64,000 nt of DNA from Neoarius graeffei (taxonomy: Eukaryota; Chordata; Actinopteri; Siluriformes; Ariidae), in the NCBI RefSeq assembly GCF_027579695.1, contig NC_083577.1, positions 43,440,198 through 43,504,197 on the forward strand, written 5' to 3'. The position numbers and the translations under genes were made by a program. This document shows, piece after piece, positions 12,945 through 23,259 of the stretch. The notes below the pieces were generated by a model. That model was not told the DNA's origin and ran no database searches. It saw only the letters and a program-made list of their open reading frames with translations. How positions within the stretch are numbered: the stretch's first letter is position 1; every line of letters begins with the position of its first letter.

Positions 12945-13582
12945 AGTGCCATTCCACCATTGGATGTATTCTTTGGCATAAAATACAATATATTTTATGA
13001 CAACATGACTAGACAGAGAAATCTTTTAGCTTCAAAATGATATATCAAAAATAATTTTTTGACAACAAGTATATTAATTTTGCGACCAAAGTCACCTACC
13101 CTTTTAATTTCCGCACGGTAGTGAAACTTGATGTCATCGGCAGGTTCCCCTTCTTGTGTACCACGTCACGTGTGACGTGGCACAGATTATCAGCAATGGC
13201 GGATAGAACGCGATTTCCACTTGTCGATTGCTGTGCCGATATTCACCATCGACCGTCTCCTTTGGGCATCACTTGCTATTTTCCTTCGCTTCTTTTCCGA
13301 AGCTGACAATCGCGTTCTATCCGCCATTGCTGATAATCTGTGCCACGTCACACGTGACGTGGTACACAAGAAGGGGAACCTGCCGATGACATCACGTTTC
13401 ACTACCGCACGGAAATTAAAAGGGTAGGTGACTTTGGTCGCAAAATTAATATACTTGTCGTTGTCAAAAAATTATGTTTGATATATCATTTTGAAGCTAA
13501 AAGATTTCTCTGTCTAGTCATGTTGTCATAAAATATATTGTATTTTATGCCAAAAAAATACATCCAATGGTGGAATGGCACT
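12945..13582. mobile_element. Foldback MITE with TTAA target site (piggyBac-like)
   Basis: The arms at 12945-13215 and 13308-13582 are near-perfect reverse complements (about 270 bp) around a 92-bp loop. The ends read AGTGCCATTCC / GGAATGGCACT and are flanked by TTAA at 12941-12944 and 13583-13586, the signature of piggyBac-type insertion. There is no transposase. The arms contain a palindromic CACGTCACGTGTGACGTG block near 13162-13179 and its partner in the other arm. Confidence 0.8.
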
Positions 13583-13756
13583 TTAAGTTTTGCCATGTGT
13601 TAAAGATGGACACCTGATAAACTAAATAAAAACTAAAACTAGTCAGATCTTCAAACTAAAACTAAAGTGACTTATACACTTGTAAAACTAGCTAAAACTA
13701 AACTGAAAGAAAAAATCAAAGATTAAATAAAAGCTAATGCAAATTTAAAGAAGCTG

Positions 13757-14122
13757 CCTTTGTCACATGCACACTCAAGCTCAGTGAAATTCATCCTCTG
13801 CATTTAACCCATCTGAAGCAGTGAACACACGCATGCACACACACATACACCCAGAGCAGCAGGTAGCCACACCACAGTGCCTGGGGAGCAGCCAGGGGCC
13901 AGGTACCTTGCTCAAGGGCACCTCAGCCCAAGGCCACTCCATGTTAACCTAACCACGTCTTTGAACTGTGGGTGAAACCACAGCATCCAGAGGAAACCCA
14001 TGCAGACATGGGGAGAACATGCAAACTCCACACAGAAAAGCCCCGCGTCGGCCACTGGGCTCAAACCCAGAACCTTCTTGCTGTGAGGCAACAGTGCTAA
14101 CCACTACACCACCATGCCGCCC
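13757..14122 (-). mobile_element. Composite SINE, - strand
   Basis: The head (near 14122, read leftward) matches the tRNA-like head and first body part of the local SINE family. The tail half (13757-13935, containing TTGCTCAAGGGCACCTCAG on the + strand) differs from the other copies and lacks the (ATGAG)n end. It is either a distinct SINE subfamily sharing the head, or a chimera. Confidence 0.65.
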
Positions 14123-14448
14123 AACTATAACTTTGATAATGGCAGTGTTTGTAATTACAGAAAGATAAATAAATAATTTTTTTTAAATGACTTATTGGCT
14201 GCACATAAGGAGGTTCACACCATGCCCATGTGGGATCTTCTTACATCTGCCAGAATGCCAGTAGGTGGATTGTTGATACCAGATTTTAAATTGACCCAAG
14301 TCTGAATGTTTGTATGTGATGCCCTGCGATAAACAAGGCATCCTGTTCAGGATGTATTACTATGTCAGGCCCAGTGTTTCTGAGATTTACACCAAGATGG
14401 CGCCATGGATGGCTGCCTTGGTGTGTTGGTGCACGTTGTTTTCTCTTA

Positions 14449-15930
14449 TTAGGGCCCAAGCACCGTTCGGTGCGAAGACCCTATTGTTTTTCGAAGGATT
14501 ATTATTATTAGGGCCCGAGCACCGTTCGGTGCGAAGACCCTATTGTTTTTCGAAGGATTCTTCTTCTTCTTATTATTATTATTTTTCTGTCGTGCTTGGC
14601 TTTTTTTGAGGCATTTCCCATGCACAAAAACTCATGAAATTTGATACACACATCAGTCATTGTAACCGCTTCTCAGCCACAGATGTTTGGCCCCGGGTAT
14701 GCCCCAGGGACTTCATAATGCCCCCTTAATGTCATGGAGTCCTTGGATTGGCATATAGTTTCAGCTACACATACCAAATTCAGTAGGTATGTAGTTCGTC
14801 CCAAGACGAACAACTTTCTGATATACATTGCATTAGCCACGCCCAACAGGAAGTGAGGTAATTGGGCTTATATGCGTTTGGACACATGGTCATTTTTAAC
14901 ATACTCCTCCTAGACGGTTCATGAGATTCATGTGAAATTTGTTATACGTGATGTCAAGATGTTGCTGATATTAAACTGAAAAAGGGATTTTTGAGATCTT
15001 TTAATATGTTGAAATGGCCTTATGATTTAATATCTTGCCACATAAACAGGAAACATGTCAGAAAGCCACAGTGCATTGACTGTATGGTCAGACACTTCTT
15101 ACTTCAATAGATATTATGATTATTATGATAACCTGACACCCAATGGGCCTGCCTGTTATAGTGCCACTACCTGGCCAAGCAGGAAATGTGCCAGAAACTG
15201 GCAATACCTTAACTGATTGATCTGATACTTTACAAAATATTGTGTATTATGATTGTGATGATATCCACATGTGTCATTCAGATGCCTAGTGCAGCACCAC
15301 CACCTGGCCAAGCAAGAAATATATACCAGAAATTGGCAATGTCTTCACTGATTGATCTGACACTTTACAAAATATTGTGTATTATGATTGTGATGATATT
15401 CATGTGTGTAATTCAGATGCCTAGCACAGCGCCACCATCTGGCCAAGCAGTAAATGGGCAAAAAATTTTCAATTCATTGATGGATTGATCTGAAACTTTA
15501 CAAAATATTGGATATCGTGATTCTGATGATATTGACATGTCTAATTCACAGGCCTAGCACAGTATCACCATCTGGCCAAGCAGGAAATGTGCCAAAAACT
15601 TTCAATGCTTTGACGGATTGATCTATGACATGCCTGACATAGCACCACCAACACACTCGCATGCACACACACACACACAGTTGCAATCGTATACACACAT
15701 GAATAATCACATGAGAATGGGTGACATATACAATTCTGTGCACACACATACACTCACAGTCATATGCATATTTATGCATACACACATACACTCTCAGAAG
15801 TATGCACTCACATGCACACGCAACATCTATAAACACACTCACTCTCTTTCACACACACACACACACACACACAATAATAGTGACCTGCCATCATTGTGCA
15901 TTTTGTTGCAGACATATGAAAACTCTGCAT

Positions 15931-15970
<40 letters not shown>

Positions 15971-16266
15971 GACACAAGAAAGCTAAGATGACTTAAGATT
16001 ACAACGCGAGATGGAGATAAGGAGGAAACACATGTATAGTTTTGTACATATATAAATGTACATTTTCACACCACAGAAAAAGACACACACACAGAGTCTT
16101 TGTCTGTCTATTTCTCATCTGTCAAGCAGTCATGGCATTTGCAACATGCACATCACCTTTGAACATTTGATGAATACATGACATGTGACTTTTGTTGGGT
16201 GGCGAAATGTCCTGGGTTGCAGAACCACATGTGCGAGGGCCCGTCAAGGCCGCTAGCGGCTTTAAT
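14449..16266 (+). mobile_element. Palindrome-ended repeat family, unit D with doubled head
   Basis: The head palindrome occurs twice, at about 14454 and 14513, as a direct repeat of about 60 bp (AGGGCCC to CGAAGGATT). The unit then runs through about 133-bp internal repeats (15160-15640), CA runs and the best-preserved tail, GAGGGCCCGTCAAGG followed by the perfect palindrome GCCGCTAGCGGC and TTTAATT at 16235-16266. Head and tail both show AGGGCCCG followed within a few bases by a palindrome. No ORF. Confidence 0.65.
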
Positions 16267-16279
16267 TTTGTTTGTAAAC

Positions 16280-17462
16280 TCAGTTCACTACTGTGATACT
16301 TGAATCTCTTTCACCAGAGAAGAGTTCTTGAACATCAGGGGAACAACTCCAGTGGACTTATTACCAACTTTTCTGGTGTCATCCGTGGAAATATTGGACA
16401 TTCTGGTCAAAGATGCTCTCACCTTTGCTCACTCAGTGAAATGCTGGAGGAGAGGAAAACGCGCTGGTGTGCTCATGTCCCTCAGTTGGCACAGACTTCA
16501 CACTCCGCTGCTTGCGATATTTCTCTCCAGTGTGCGCTCACTGTGCAACAAGTTGGACAAACTCCAGCTGTTGGGGGGGGAGAAACAGGGACTTTCATTT
16601 ATCTTCCGTCTTATGCTTCACAGAGATGTGGCTATGTGGACTCATTCCGGACTCCGTGCTGCAGTTTGTTGGTTTCCAACTTTTCAGAGCGGACTGTAAC
16701 ATGGATCTCTCCTGTAAAACAAAGGGTGGTGGAAGCTTTTTTTTTTTCATTAAACAGCAGCTGGTGCAGTGATGCATCACTGATCCTGCAACACTGTTCT
16801 CCCAACCTGGAATCATTTATCATTAATTGTAAACCCTTTTACTCCACCTGTAAGTTAATTTCATTAATTTTGGTTGGTGTTTACATTCCACTGCAGGCCA
16901 ATGTGCAGGATGCACAGTGCATGCTGGCTGACCAGATACTGAGTGTGGAGCATACTAACCCAGACTCCCTAATTATTGTCCTTGGTGACGTTAAAAAAAG
17001 GTCACCTCAACCACAAACTACTACACAAAATATAAACGGTTTATAAAATGCCTGACCAGAGAGGAGAATATTTTGGATCACTGCTACACTACAGTCAGCA
17101 ATGCCCATCACGCCATCCCCCACACTGCACTGAGACACTCCAACCATGTCATGGTCTACCTGATTTTTGCATACAAGCAGAAATTAAAGCTGAGGAACCC
17201 TGTAGTGAGGACATCAAAGATGTGGAGCAATAAGGCTGCGGAGAACCTTCAGGTGTGCTTGGACTGTACAAACTGGGATGTGTTCAGGACTGCTACCAAT
17301 AGTCTGGATGAATACACAGAGGCTGTGACATCCAACATCAGCTTCTGTGAGGACTGCTGCGTTCCATCACAAACCAGGGTGAGTTACAATAATGAAAAAC
17401 CCTGGCTCACAGATAAGCTCAGACAGTTAAAGGAGATACGCAGACCCTTTATTTTTAAATAA
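16280..17462 (+). pseudogene. L2/CR1-like LINE endonuclease fragment
   Basis: A decayed APE-type endonuclease read across at least three frames: LSSVRSLCNKLD near 16510, SSVLCFTEMWL near 16600-16630, VGVYIPLQANVQDA near 16880, IIVLGD near 16975, and HSNHVMVYL near 17140-17160. The order matches the endonuclease of L2/CR1-type fish LINEs. The following region reaches [20 protein letters not shown] and ends near 17460 with no RT after it. A RT fragment probably of the same family lies at 34386-35760, but nothing shows the two were one copy. Confidence 0.7.
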
Positions 17463-17531
17463 ATTTCTGAGGAGTGGATAGCATCTCCATCCTTGACTCT
17501 TGTATGCTGCATAAACGGGAATAAAAAAAAA

Positions 17532-17536
17532 ATATA

Positions 17537-17570
<34 letters not shown>
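17532..17570. repeat. (TA)n microsatellite
   Basis: An interrupted TA run directly after the LINE endonuclease fragment. Confidence 0.95.
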
Positions 17571-17575
<5 letters not shown>

Positions 17576-17813
17576 CAGAGAGTTAAAAATCAACCGCAAA
17601 GTTGGCATTCAAGCTGCCCCACTGAGCCAGCCAGCCCTGAGTGCGTGACATCACTGCGGTAACCGGTTTTAAGGCCGAGGCCTTTTACAGCTATAGACCA
17701 AAGTCATACAAATAAAAATTTATGGTGAAAGTAAGAAATACCGTTACTGACTTGCTCAACTAAGACTGATTTGACTTCACTGATTGTGGGTTGACTCTCA
17801 TTAAAACAGGATA

Positions 17814-18372
17814 CAGTAGCATGCAAAAGTTTGGGCACCCTTACTGAAAATGTCCGTTACTGTGAATAGTTAAGCGAGAAGATGAACTGATCACCAAAAG
17901 GCATAAAGGTAAAGACGACATTTATTTTCAGTGTTTTCTGCAATATTTGTGTATTATTTTTGTTTTGTACAATTGGAGAGTGAAAAAAGAAAAAGGAACA
18001 CCATGCGACAGTTTGGGCACCCCAATACATTTGAGTTCTCAGGTAACTTTTACCAAGGTTCTAGACCTTAATTAGCTTATTGAGCTGTGGCTTGTTCAAA
18101 TTATTCGTTAGGAAAGGTCAGATGATGCAGATTTCAAGGCTGTATAAATTCTCTGACTCCTCAAACTTGTCCATAAAATCAACAGCCATGGGCTCCTCTA
18201 AGCAACTCCCTTGCATTCTGAATAATAAAATAATTGATACTCACAAAGCAGGAGAAGGCTACAAAAATGTAGCAAAGTGTTTTCAGGTAGCGGTTTCCTC
18301 AGATTGTAATGTTATTAAGAAATGGCAGTTAACAGAAACAGTGGAGATCAAGGTGAGGTCTTTAAGATGAAG
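17814..18372 (+). mobile_element. Tc1/mariner 5' fragment
   Basis: It begins with a Tc1-like terminal sequence (ACAGTAGCATGCAAAAGTTT), has a second 'GTTTGGGCACCCC' motif at 18012, and then a transposase N-terminus with the helix-turn-helix segment (IDTHKAGEGYKNVAKCF). The frame and the element stop abruptly near 18372, where L1-like sequence starts. The catalytic domain and right end are missing. Confidence 0.7.
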
Positions 18373-18384
18373 AAAACTTTCGTT

Positions 18385-19045
18385 TCACACAAGCCCGGGA
18401 GGTGTTGTTGAGCGATGAGCGAGTAGGACGCGCTCACCGGTAGCTCTGGCAGATTTTAATTAAAAATGCCAATATAACAAAACCTTGTAAATGAAACTCA
18501 GGAAAACCGTCAAGGCTTAAGGTTAGAAAGTTGTGAGTCAAAGGAGACGCCTGGAAAATGCAGAGAAAAGTTAATACAAAACTCAACCTCGATGACGAGA
18601 CAGGCCAACACGAAGCCTCGGGCTCAACCACGGAGGTCAGGACCGGCGACAACGCCCACCAAGCGGATAGCAACGACGTGCTAAAAGCTATAACAACACT
18701 CCACTCAGAGTTAGCGCTCGTGAAGTCCGAAATCTGCAACAAGATCGAGGAGGAGATTGCTGAGGTAACCACCACCTTGAGAGGGGAGATAGCTACATTG
18801 AGAACTGAGAATGACACAGCAATATCAGCGCTTAAAGCCCAAATGGGCTTGCAAACCCAAACCTTGAAAGAGCTAGCAGACATTGCTAATGACACGTCAG
18901 ACACAATGCAAGAGTTGGAAGATAAAGTTAAGAGACTCTCTGGGCAAGTTGCAGGCATGCAAACTGGTCAGGGGTGAAAAAGGTGAGAAGGGTGCACAGA
19001 CACACGGCACGCGCGCAAAAGTACATTTCGTAGTCTACGTTACAA
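18385..19045 (+). mobile_element. L1-like LINE 5' fragment (5' UTR and ORF1)
   Basis: A GC-richer segment with a short leader and an ORF encoding a coiled-coil protein, followed by unrelated sequence near 19045. The RT-bearing ORF2 is absent. It directly abuts the broken Tc1 on its left. Confidence 0.5.
18558..18977 (+). CDS. L1-type ORF1-like coiled-coil protein, 139 aa
   Basis: The product is hydrophilic with a long heptad-like coiled coil (about residues 45-135; repeated LxxE/IxxL spacing such as ALVKSEICNKIEEEI and LEDKVKRLSGQV) after a polar, low-complexity N-terminus. This resembles the N-terminal coiled coil of fish L1/Tx1 ORF1 proteins; the RNA-binding (RRM/CTD) part is missing, so it is truncated or an internal-stop form. 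An ATG at 18558 follows a plausible leader. A host coiled-coil gene cannot be excluded. Confidence 0.45.
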   Translation: MQRKVNTKLNLDDETGQHEASGSTTEVRTGDNAHQADSNDVLKAITTLHSELALVKSEICNKIEEEIAEVTTTLRGEIATLRTENDTAISALKAQMGLQTQTLKELADIANDTSDTMQELEDKVKRLSGQVAGMQTGQG

Positions 19046-19159
19046 AAAAAATTGCAACCAGTGACATCTTGAATTTAATACAGTACAAAATAACTTTCCA
19101 TAAACATGTCTTTATTGGACAACAATTCAATTCAAGTGGACGCTTTCTTTACAGCCATT

Positions 19160-19906
19160 TTATTGTTTTTTCTTTTTGGCCTGCACCAGGAGTTCACAGG
19201 CCCTCTTCCTGTGTTTAGCTGCGTGCCTCAGCCTGGCCTGCTTCTCCTTCTCAGCCACCTGGGCTTTGCTTGCTGTTGCACTGTGAGACCATCCACATTC
19301 AGCATTTTTCAAACGCTGTTGTCACTGGTGTTTGTCAGCTGTTCCGGCTGTCCGGATGTTTTTGCACAGCACACGATCCACCTCCCCACAAGACACATCC
19401 TCCCTTTTAAACAACTCCACGGCTGATTTCCCTCTTGCCAGGTGGTTATATTTTACAGTTTGAATGGCATTGCAGGTCACAACATTCATATTCCCGCTTT
19501 TGGAGTCAATCACTTCATTCATTAGACTGAAGGCTGACTCCACCCTGGGGCCATGGAAGATGGACAGAGCACTTTTCACTAGTGCAGTGAGGGCCTGATA
19601 TTTCTCCTTCTGAAAGATGTGATCCCACCACTCCACCAAGCAATCTCCCTCCTTGTAGACAGGCAACGCCAGATCCACACTGAACTTCAGGATTTCTTGG
19701 TGGACATCACAGCCTGGCGGAAGGAGGTGGCTCAACATTCCACTCAGCCTCTTCAGTTGGATGGGTCCTTGAGAATGGCTTCTCAAAAGTGGGTCCAGAG
19801 CGGAGAGGGCTTTCAGGGTCTGGCTGTTCAAGGGAAGCTTTGCCTGCATATATGCAGCAGTGGTTGTGTAGGCCATTTTTAGCTTCTCCATAAATGGCTT
19901 CAGCAG
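19160..19906 (-). pseudogene. hAT-like gene, terminal exon with in-frame TGA
   Basis: The last exon of a multi-exon gene. A 3' splice site (TTTTAG before 19906) opens it. The product ends in a hAT-type dimerisation region (GPRVESAFSLMNEVIDSKSG, about 19500-19555). A TGA at 19322-19324 interrupts the frame, yet the same frame stays open beyond it to a TAA at 19160-19162 and encodes a basic Lys/Arg/Ala-rich tail (AAKHRKRACELL, KKKKQ). The composition of the tail suggests it was once translated. Two more exons lie at 20004-20216 and 32306-32628. It may be a transposase or a repeated host gene derived from one. Confidence 0.6.
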
Positions 19907-20003
19907 CTAAAATATAGTGCAACATAAAGTTAATGATCAGTGCATATTCCCAATATATGGCTAGAACAGTTATTTAATAGTTCCTATGCTGCAGAGTACT
20001 TAC

Positions 20004-20216
20004 GGCATGATTTAGAGTCTTTGACCTGAATGCGTCTGCATCCTGTCCAACATAGATCTCTCTTGCAGGCAAAATCATGTGGTCTTCCAAGACCAGGTTA
20101 ACAAGAGCCCTGGGTGACAATGCTGTGAAGTACTCCCCCTTAATGAAGCAGGCAAAGAAGGACATGAACAGCTCAAGCTGTTTTTCATGTAGCTTGTGCA
20201 CCAATGTTTCACTTCC
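20004..20216 (-). pseudogene. hAT-like gene, middle exon (71 codons)
   Basis: Bounded by CACAG on the upstream side (right) and GTAAGT on the downstream side (left), 213 nt, phase 0 at both ends. It encodes ETLVHKLHEKQLELFMSFF and continues to LNHA with no stop. The intron to its left is only about 97 bp. The intron to its right holds a SINE and the provirus. Confidence 0.6.
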
Positions 20217-20234
20217 CTGTGAAAGGAAAAACAT

Positions 20235-20480
20235 TAAATTACACTTAGCTGACACTTTTATCCAAAGCACCTGCCAGTTATTTAGGTACAGAGTATTGGT
20301 TACATTCCCTGGAGCCATGTGGGGTTAGATGCCTTGCTCAAGGGCACTTCCACCATGGATGAAGATGTACACAGGAGTCCACACTCAATCTTCCTACAGG
20401 TTAAGAGTGGGATACAAACATGCACCCTTCCAACCCCAAGACCAACTCCCTTACTATTAGGCCATACAATCCCTGAAATA
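20235..20480 (-). mobile_element. Second tRNA-derived SINE family, - strand
   Basis: On the - strand a tRNA-like head (GGCCTAATAGTAAGGGAG, then a B-box-like GTTTGTATCCCACTC) is followed by TTGAGCAAGGCATCTAACC and an end resembling TTTGGATAAAAGTGTCAGC. The family differs from the (ATGAG)n SINE. It lies in the hAT-like gene's intron. Confidence 0.65.
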
Positions 20481-20712
20481 TGTGTAAATATGTGTATGAT
20501 AAACAAACACTGTTCAATGGTCAACAGTTACAGTCATGACAAACAAAAGGCAAATAACCACCTGGAAAACCATGACATACTCCTTAAAAATGGCCAGGAC
20601 ACCAATGTAAACACTGAGCTGCAGCTTTGTGATTGTCTCCTGATGCCAGATTTTTTTTGGCACACCCTCTTCTTGCGATCTTTGCCCTGCTGGGTCATAC
20701 CTATGTGAAGAC

Positions 20713-21232
20713 TGTAATGGAAATTTCTAATAAACACTTCAGAACGCTTAACAGTCGTCTTTTCAGTCATTTATTAAAGTAAATCATACAAAGGTATATA
20801 AGAAGGGAAAGAAAGAAAATTAAAGCAGAACATCACCTCTAGTGATGTGAGTACGCGCGCGCTCTCCGAGTTGTGTTTTAGTGGCTGCTATCTATTATAC
20901 TCTAAAGGCATTTGTTTACTGCTTGCATCTTCACGTGATTGGCTCAAGATTTTCTATGAAGCTTTGTTAGAGCGTGCACCTGGCGTGCGGGCGGATGCGT
21001 AGTTATGAGAACTCAGGCACCCTGCTTATCACCACCAAGGTCAGGAAAGGTGGTTACATCATGAGAAGATGCAAGCTAGGATGAACTCAAGCACCCTGCT
21101 CATTACCACCAAGGCCACAGAAAAGCGATTACAACATAGGAAAAAAACATCTCTCTCAGTATAGGGCACTTGAGCTCAACACACAGAAACACAGAGAATA
21201 ATAATGTTCATCCATTAAAAATTCCCCTCACA
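20713..21232 (-). repeat. Proviral 3' LTR
   Basis: 520 bp. On the - strand it runs from TGTGAGGGG to CCATTACA, the usual TG...CA ends. An AATAAA lies near 20771-20776 on the - strand. By eye it differs from the other LTR at about five substitutions and four short indels. Confidence 0.93.
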
Positions 21233-21250
21233 TTCCCCCTTTTTATCCTA
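21233..21250 (-). other. Polypurine tract
   Basis: On the - strand AAAAAGGGGGAA directly precedes the 3' LTR, as required for plus-strand priming. Confidence 0.85.
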
Positions 21251-21564
21251 TAGGATAAATTACTAAAAGGAAAGAAAAGAACTGTACACAGTTTCAGTGA
21301 TAAGAGTTCTCAGAGAGATTCGACTTAACACGTCTGAGTGTACAGGGATAAGGCTGTTTTTATAAGACATAGACATCTTAAATAAATGCTAGCAAGCCAT
21401 ATACATAGATCAGGAATAATAGAACAGGAAACAATCATAATGAAAGTGTTTTAAGTCAGGACTAATTTCATGTCAACTGTGCTGATGTCATGGAACGGTG
21501 GGTTATAGTCTTCGTGTGGGTTTGGAGGCCAGTCAGGCACGTCATCGGAGTCTATTTTCACCAT

Positions 21565-22890
21565 CTAGTAACCGATATTTGTCAGCTGCCTCTGAAACAC
21601 AGACATACAACATTGACAGAGAACAGGGAGCAAACATAACATCACAATCACTAAGCCCAGGACCGGTATGGTGGATAGAATTAGAGTCTTCCATCCACTA
21701 AACCAACGCCACCAGCTGTCTTTATCTCCTCCATGTTCGTCTGCTCGTAATTGTTCAGCAACCTTGCGCATCTTGTTCAGTGCCTCAGTGATGTTACCAT
21801 GATTTCCGTCGTTTTCAGGAATGTACGTACAACAGTGTTCTCCTATCATGACACACACTCCACCTTCCTTTGCCAAAAGGATGTCGAGGGCCATGCGATT
21901 CTGTGTTGTCATTAATCTGAGTGCGGTCAATTCAGTTCTCACGCCCTCCATGGCCTCTATGGTTGAATTCACAAACTGCGCCAGCCTATAATGCACCACC
22001 TCAAGTTCATTCCAGAGTTGTGTTATCCTGTACTGTGGAAACAGTGCCTGAAAGAATTTCTTCACCTTGGGTTGCAGCTGATGTTCTGGAGGAGGAAAAT
22101 CATCGTCGACACTTCTGCGTCGTCTGCCACTCGTCTCAGGGGTTGCTATTATTAGGTGGGCATCTAATTGGACCAGGGCACACGTGCCTTTCCAATCTAC
22201 CAGAAGAAAGTTATACACATAGTGACCACACTTCCACTGCCAGCCTGGGTAATAGAAGGTTGGACCCGCTAACTGAGTTAGATTCCCTCCTGGTCCTAAG
22301 TCACTTCCTGTTATTGCTTTTCTGCCTTGCTTGTACAGAGTGCCACTTCGTCCCGTGCAAGTCACATTTGGATTTGGGACTGAACCCTGCACAGTGCAAA
22401 TGGTTGAACACCTAGTTTCCTTGACCTTCCCTACGAGGTTTGAGTTTGGATCACCCTTTCGCCCTGCGCATAAGGTATAATTTATCCCCTTTCCTAATTC
22501 ATTTACACTAATTTCTACCCTTGGGTCATCTCCCCCACCTTGATACGTGACACTACAGTCTTCTACATCATTGCAGACAGCTTCCATCACAGCTCGCCAT
22601 GCTTGCGCAGTGTCTTCATCCGTTGTGTTGGCGATCTCGAACACGAATGGTTGTGTAACGGTGTGTGGCAGAGTTGAGCAAACTAGACAATTTGACCTGT
22701 TCGCTTGTTTAACTGTAAAATTAGCATACTGCCAATACAAATTATGAGTTGGATGTCTCCCTCGTCTCGATTCTGTGTCAGTCTGGGTTCCCTGTATCGA
22801 CCACCACACGAATCCTCCCATGAGCCCCATTAGGATCAAGATGCTCAGGCTCATGACTGGACCTAGTTTATAATGATTTACCCCCTTCAT
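21565..22890 (-). CDS. env: Endogenous retroviral Env, 441 aa, open
   Basis: The envelope glycoprotein would mediate receptor binding and fusion at the cell surface. A signal/anchor-like hydrophobic stretch spans residues 11-30. A CLVC (CXXC) motif is at 68-71, a basic furin-type site RRRR at 256-259, and a CX6CC motif (CVMIGEHCC) at 346-354, so SU and TM are probably disulfide-linked as in gamma-type Envs. A membrane segment lies at about 401-424, followed by a short Cys-rich tail. Several NXS/T sites are present. The surface subunit is short (about 255 aa), and the residues after the cleavage site are acidic and proline-rich rather than hydrophobic. No stop or frameshift is seen. The start is the first ATG of the frame. 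Confidence 0.88.
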   Translation of the reverse strand: MKGVNHYKLGPVMSLSILILMGLMGGFVWWSIQGTQTDTESRRGRHPTHNLYWQYANFTVKQANRSNCLVCSTLPHTVTQPFVFEIANTTDEDTAQAWRAVMEAVCNDVEDCSVTYQGGGDDPRVEISVNELGKGINYTLCAGRKGDPNSNLVGKVKETRCSTICTVQGSVPNPNVTCTGRSGTLYKQGRKAITGSDLGPGGNLTQLAGPTFYYPGWQWKCGHYVYNFLLVDWKGTCALVQLDAHLIIATPETSGRRRRSVDDDFPPPEHQLQPKVKKFFQALFPQYRITQLWNELEVVHYRLAQFVNSTIEAMEGVRTELTALRLMTTQNRMALDILLAKEGGVCVMIGEHCCTYIPENDGNHGNITEALNKMRKVAEQLRADEHGGDKDSWWRWFSGWKTLILSTIPVLGLVIVMLCLLPVLCQCCMSVFQRQLTNIGY

Positions 22891-23259
22891 TTTGTGTTAA
22901 CTAGGTCTCGGAGTTAACCCTTGCCCTTCTTGATGTGTATTGGTGCTCAGAGGGCGAGAATACCCTATCAGCCCTCGTCCCACCTCACCGGAGCTTGGAG
23001 AAACTCGGGACTTCTGAAACCAGTTTTACTGACTAGATACTAAATACTCTTCTCTATTGAGGGTGCAACAGCGCAACTGTGCTGTCACGCTCAGTCCCGT
23101 GGAACTTGCTCGCCACGTGGTTTAGATCAAAGCAGGAAAGCGGTCATGTAGGGCACCTTCTGAATGATAATCGCTTACCTCTCCTCCTGAGTCTCGGGCT
23201 ACCACTTGTCCCACCTTATGGTTGGGGTTCTGTACTTAACACTTCTTTCTTCTCGAGCT

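Noticed and set aside
13121-13427. Overlapping 60-70-aa frames on both strands
   Set aside because: They are mirror images created by the foldback arms of the MITE.
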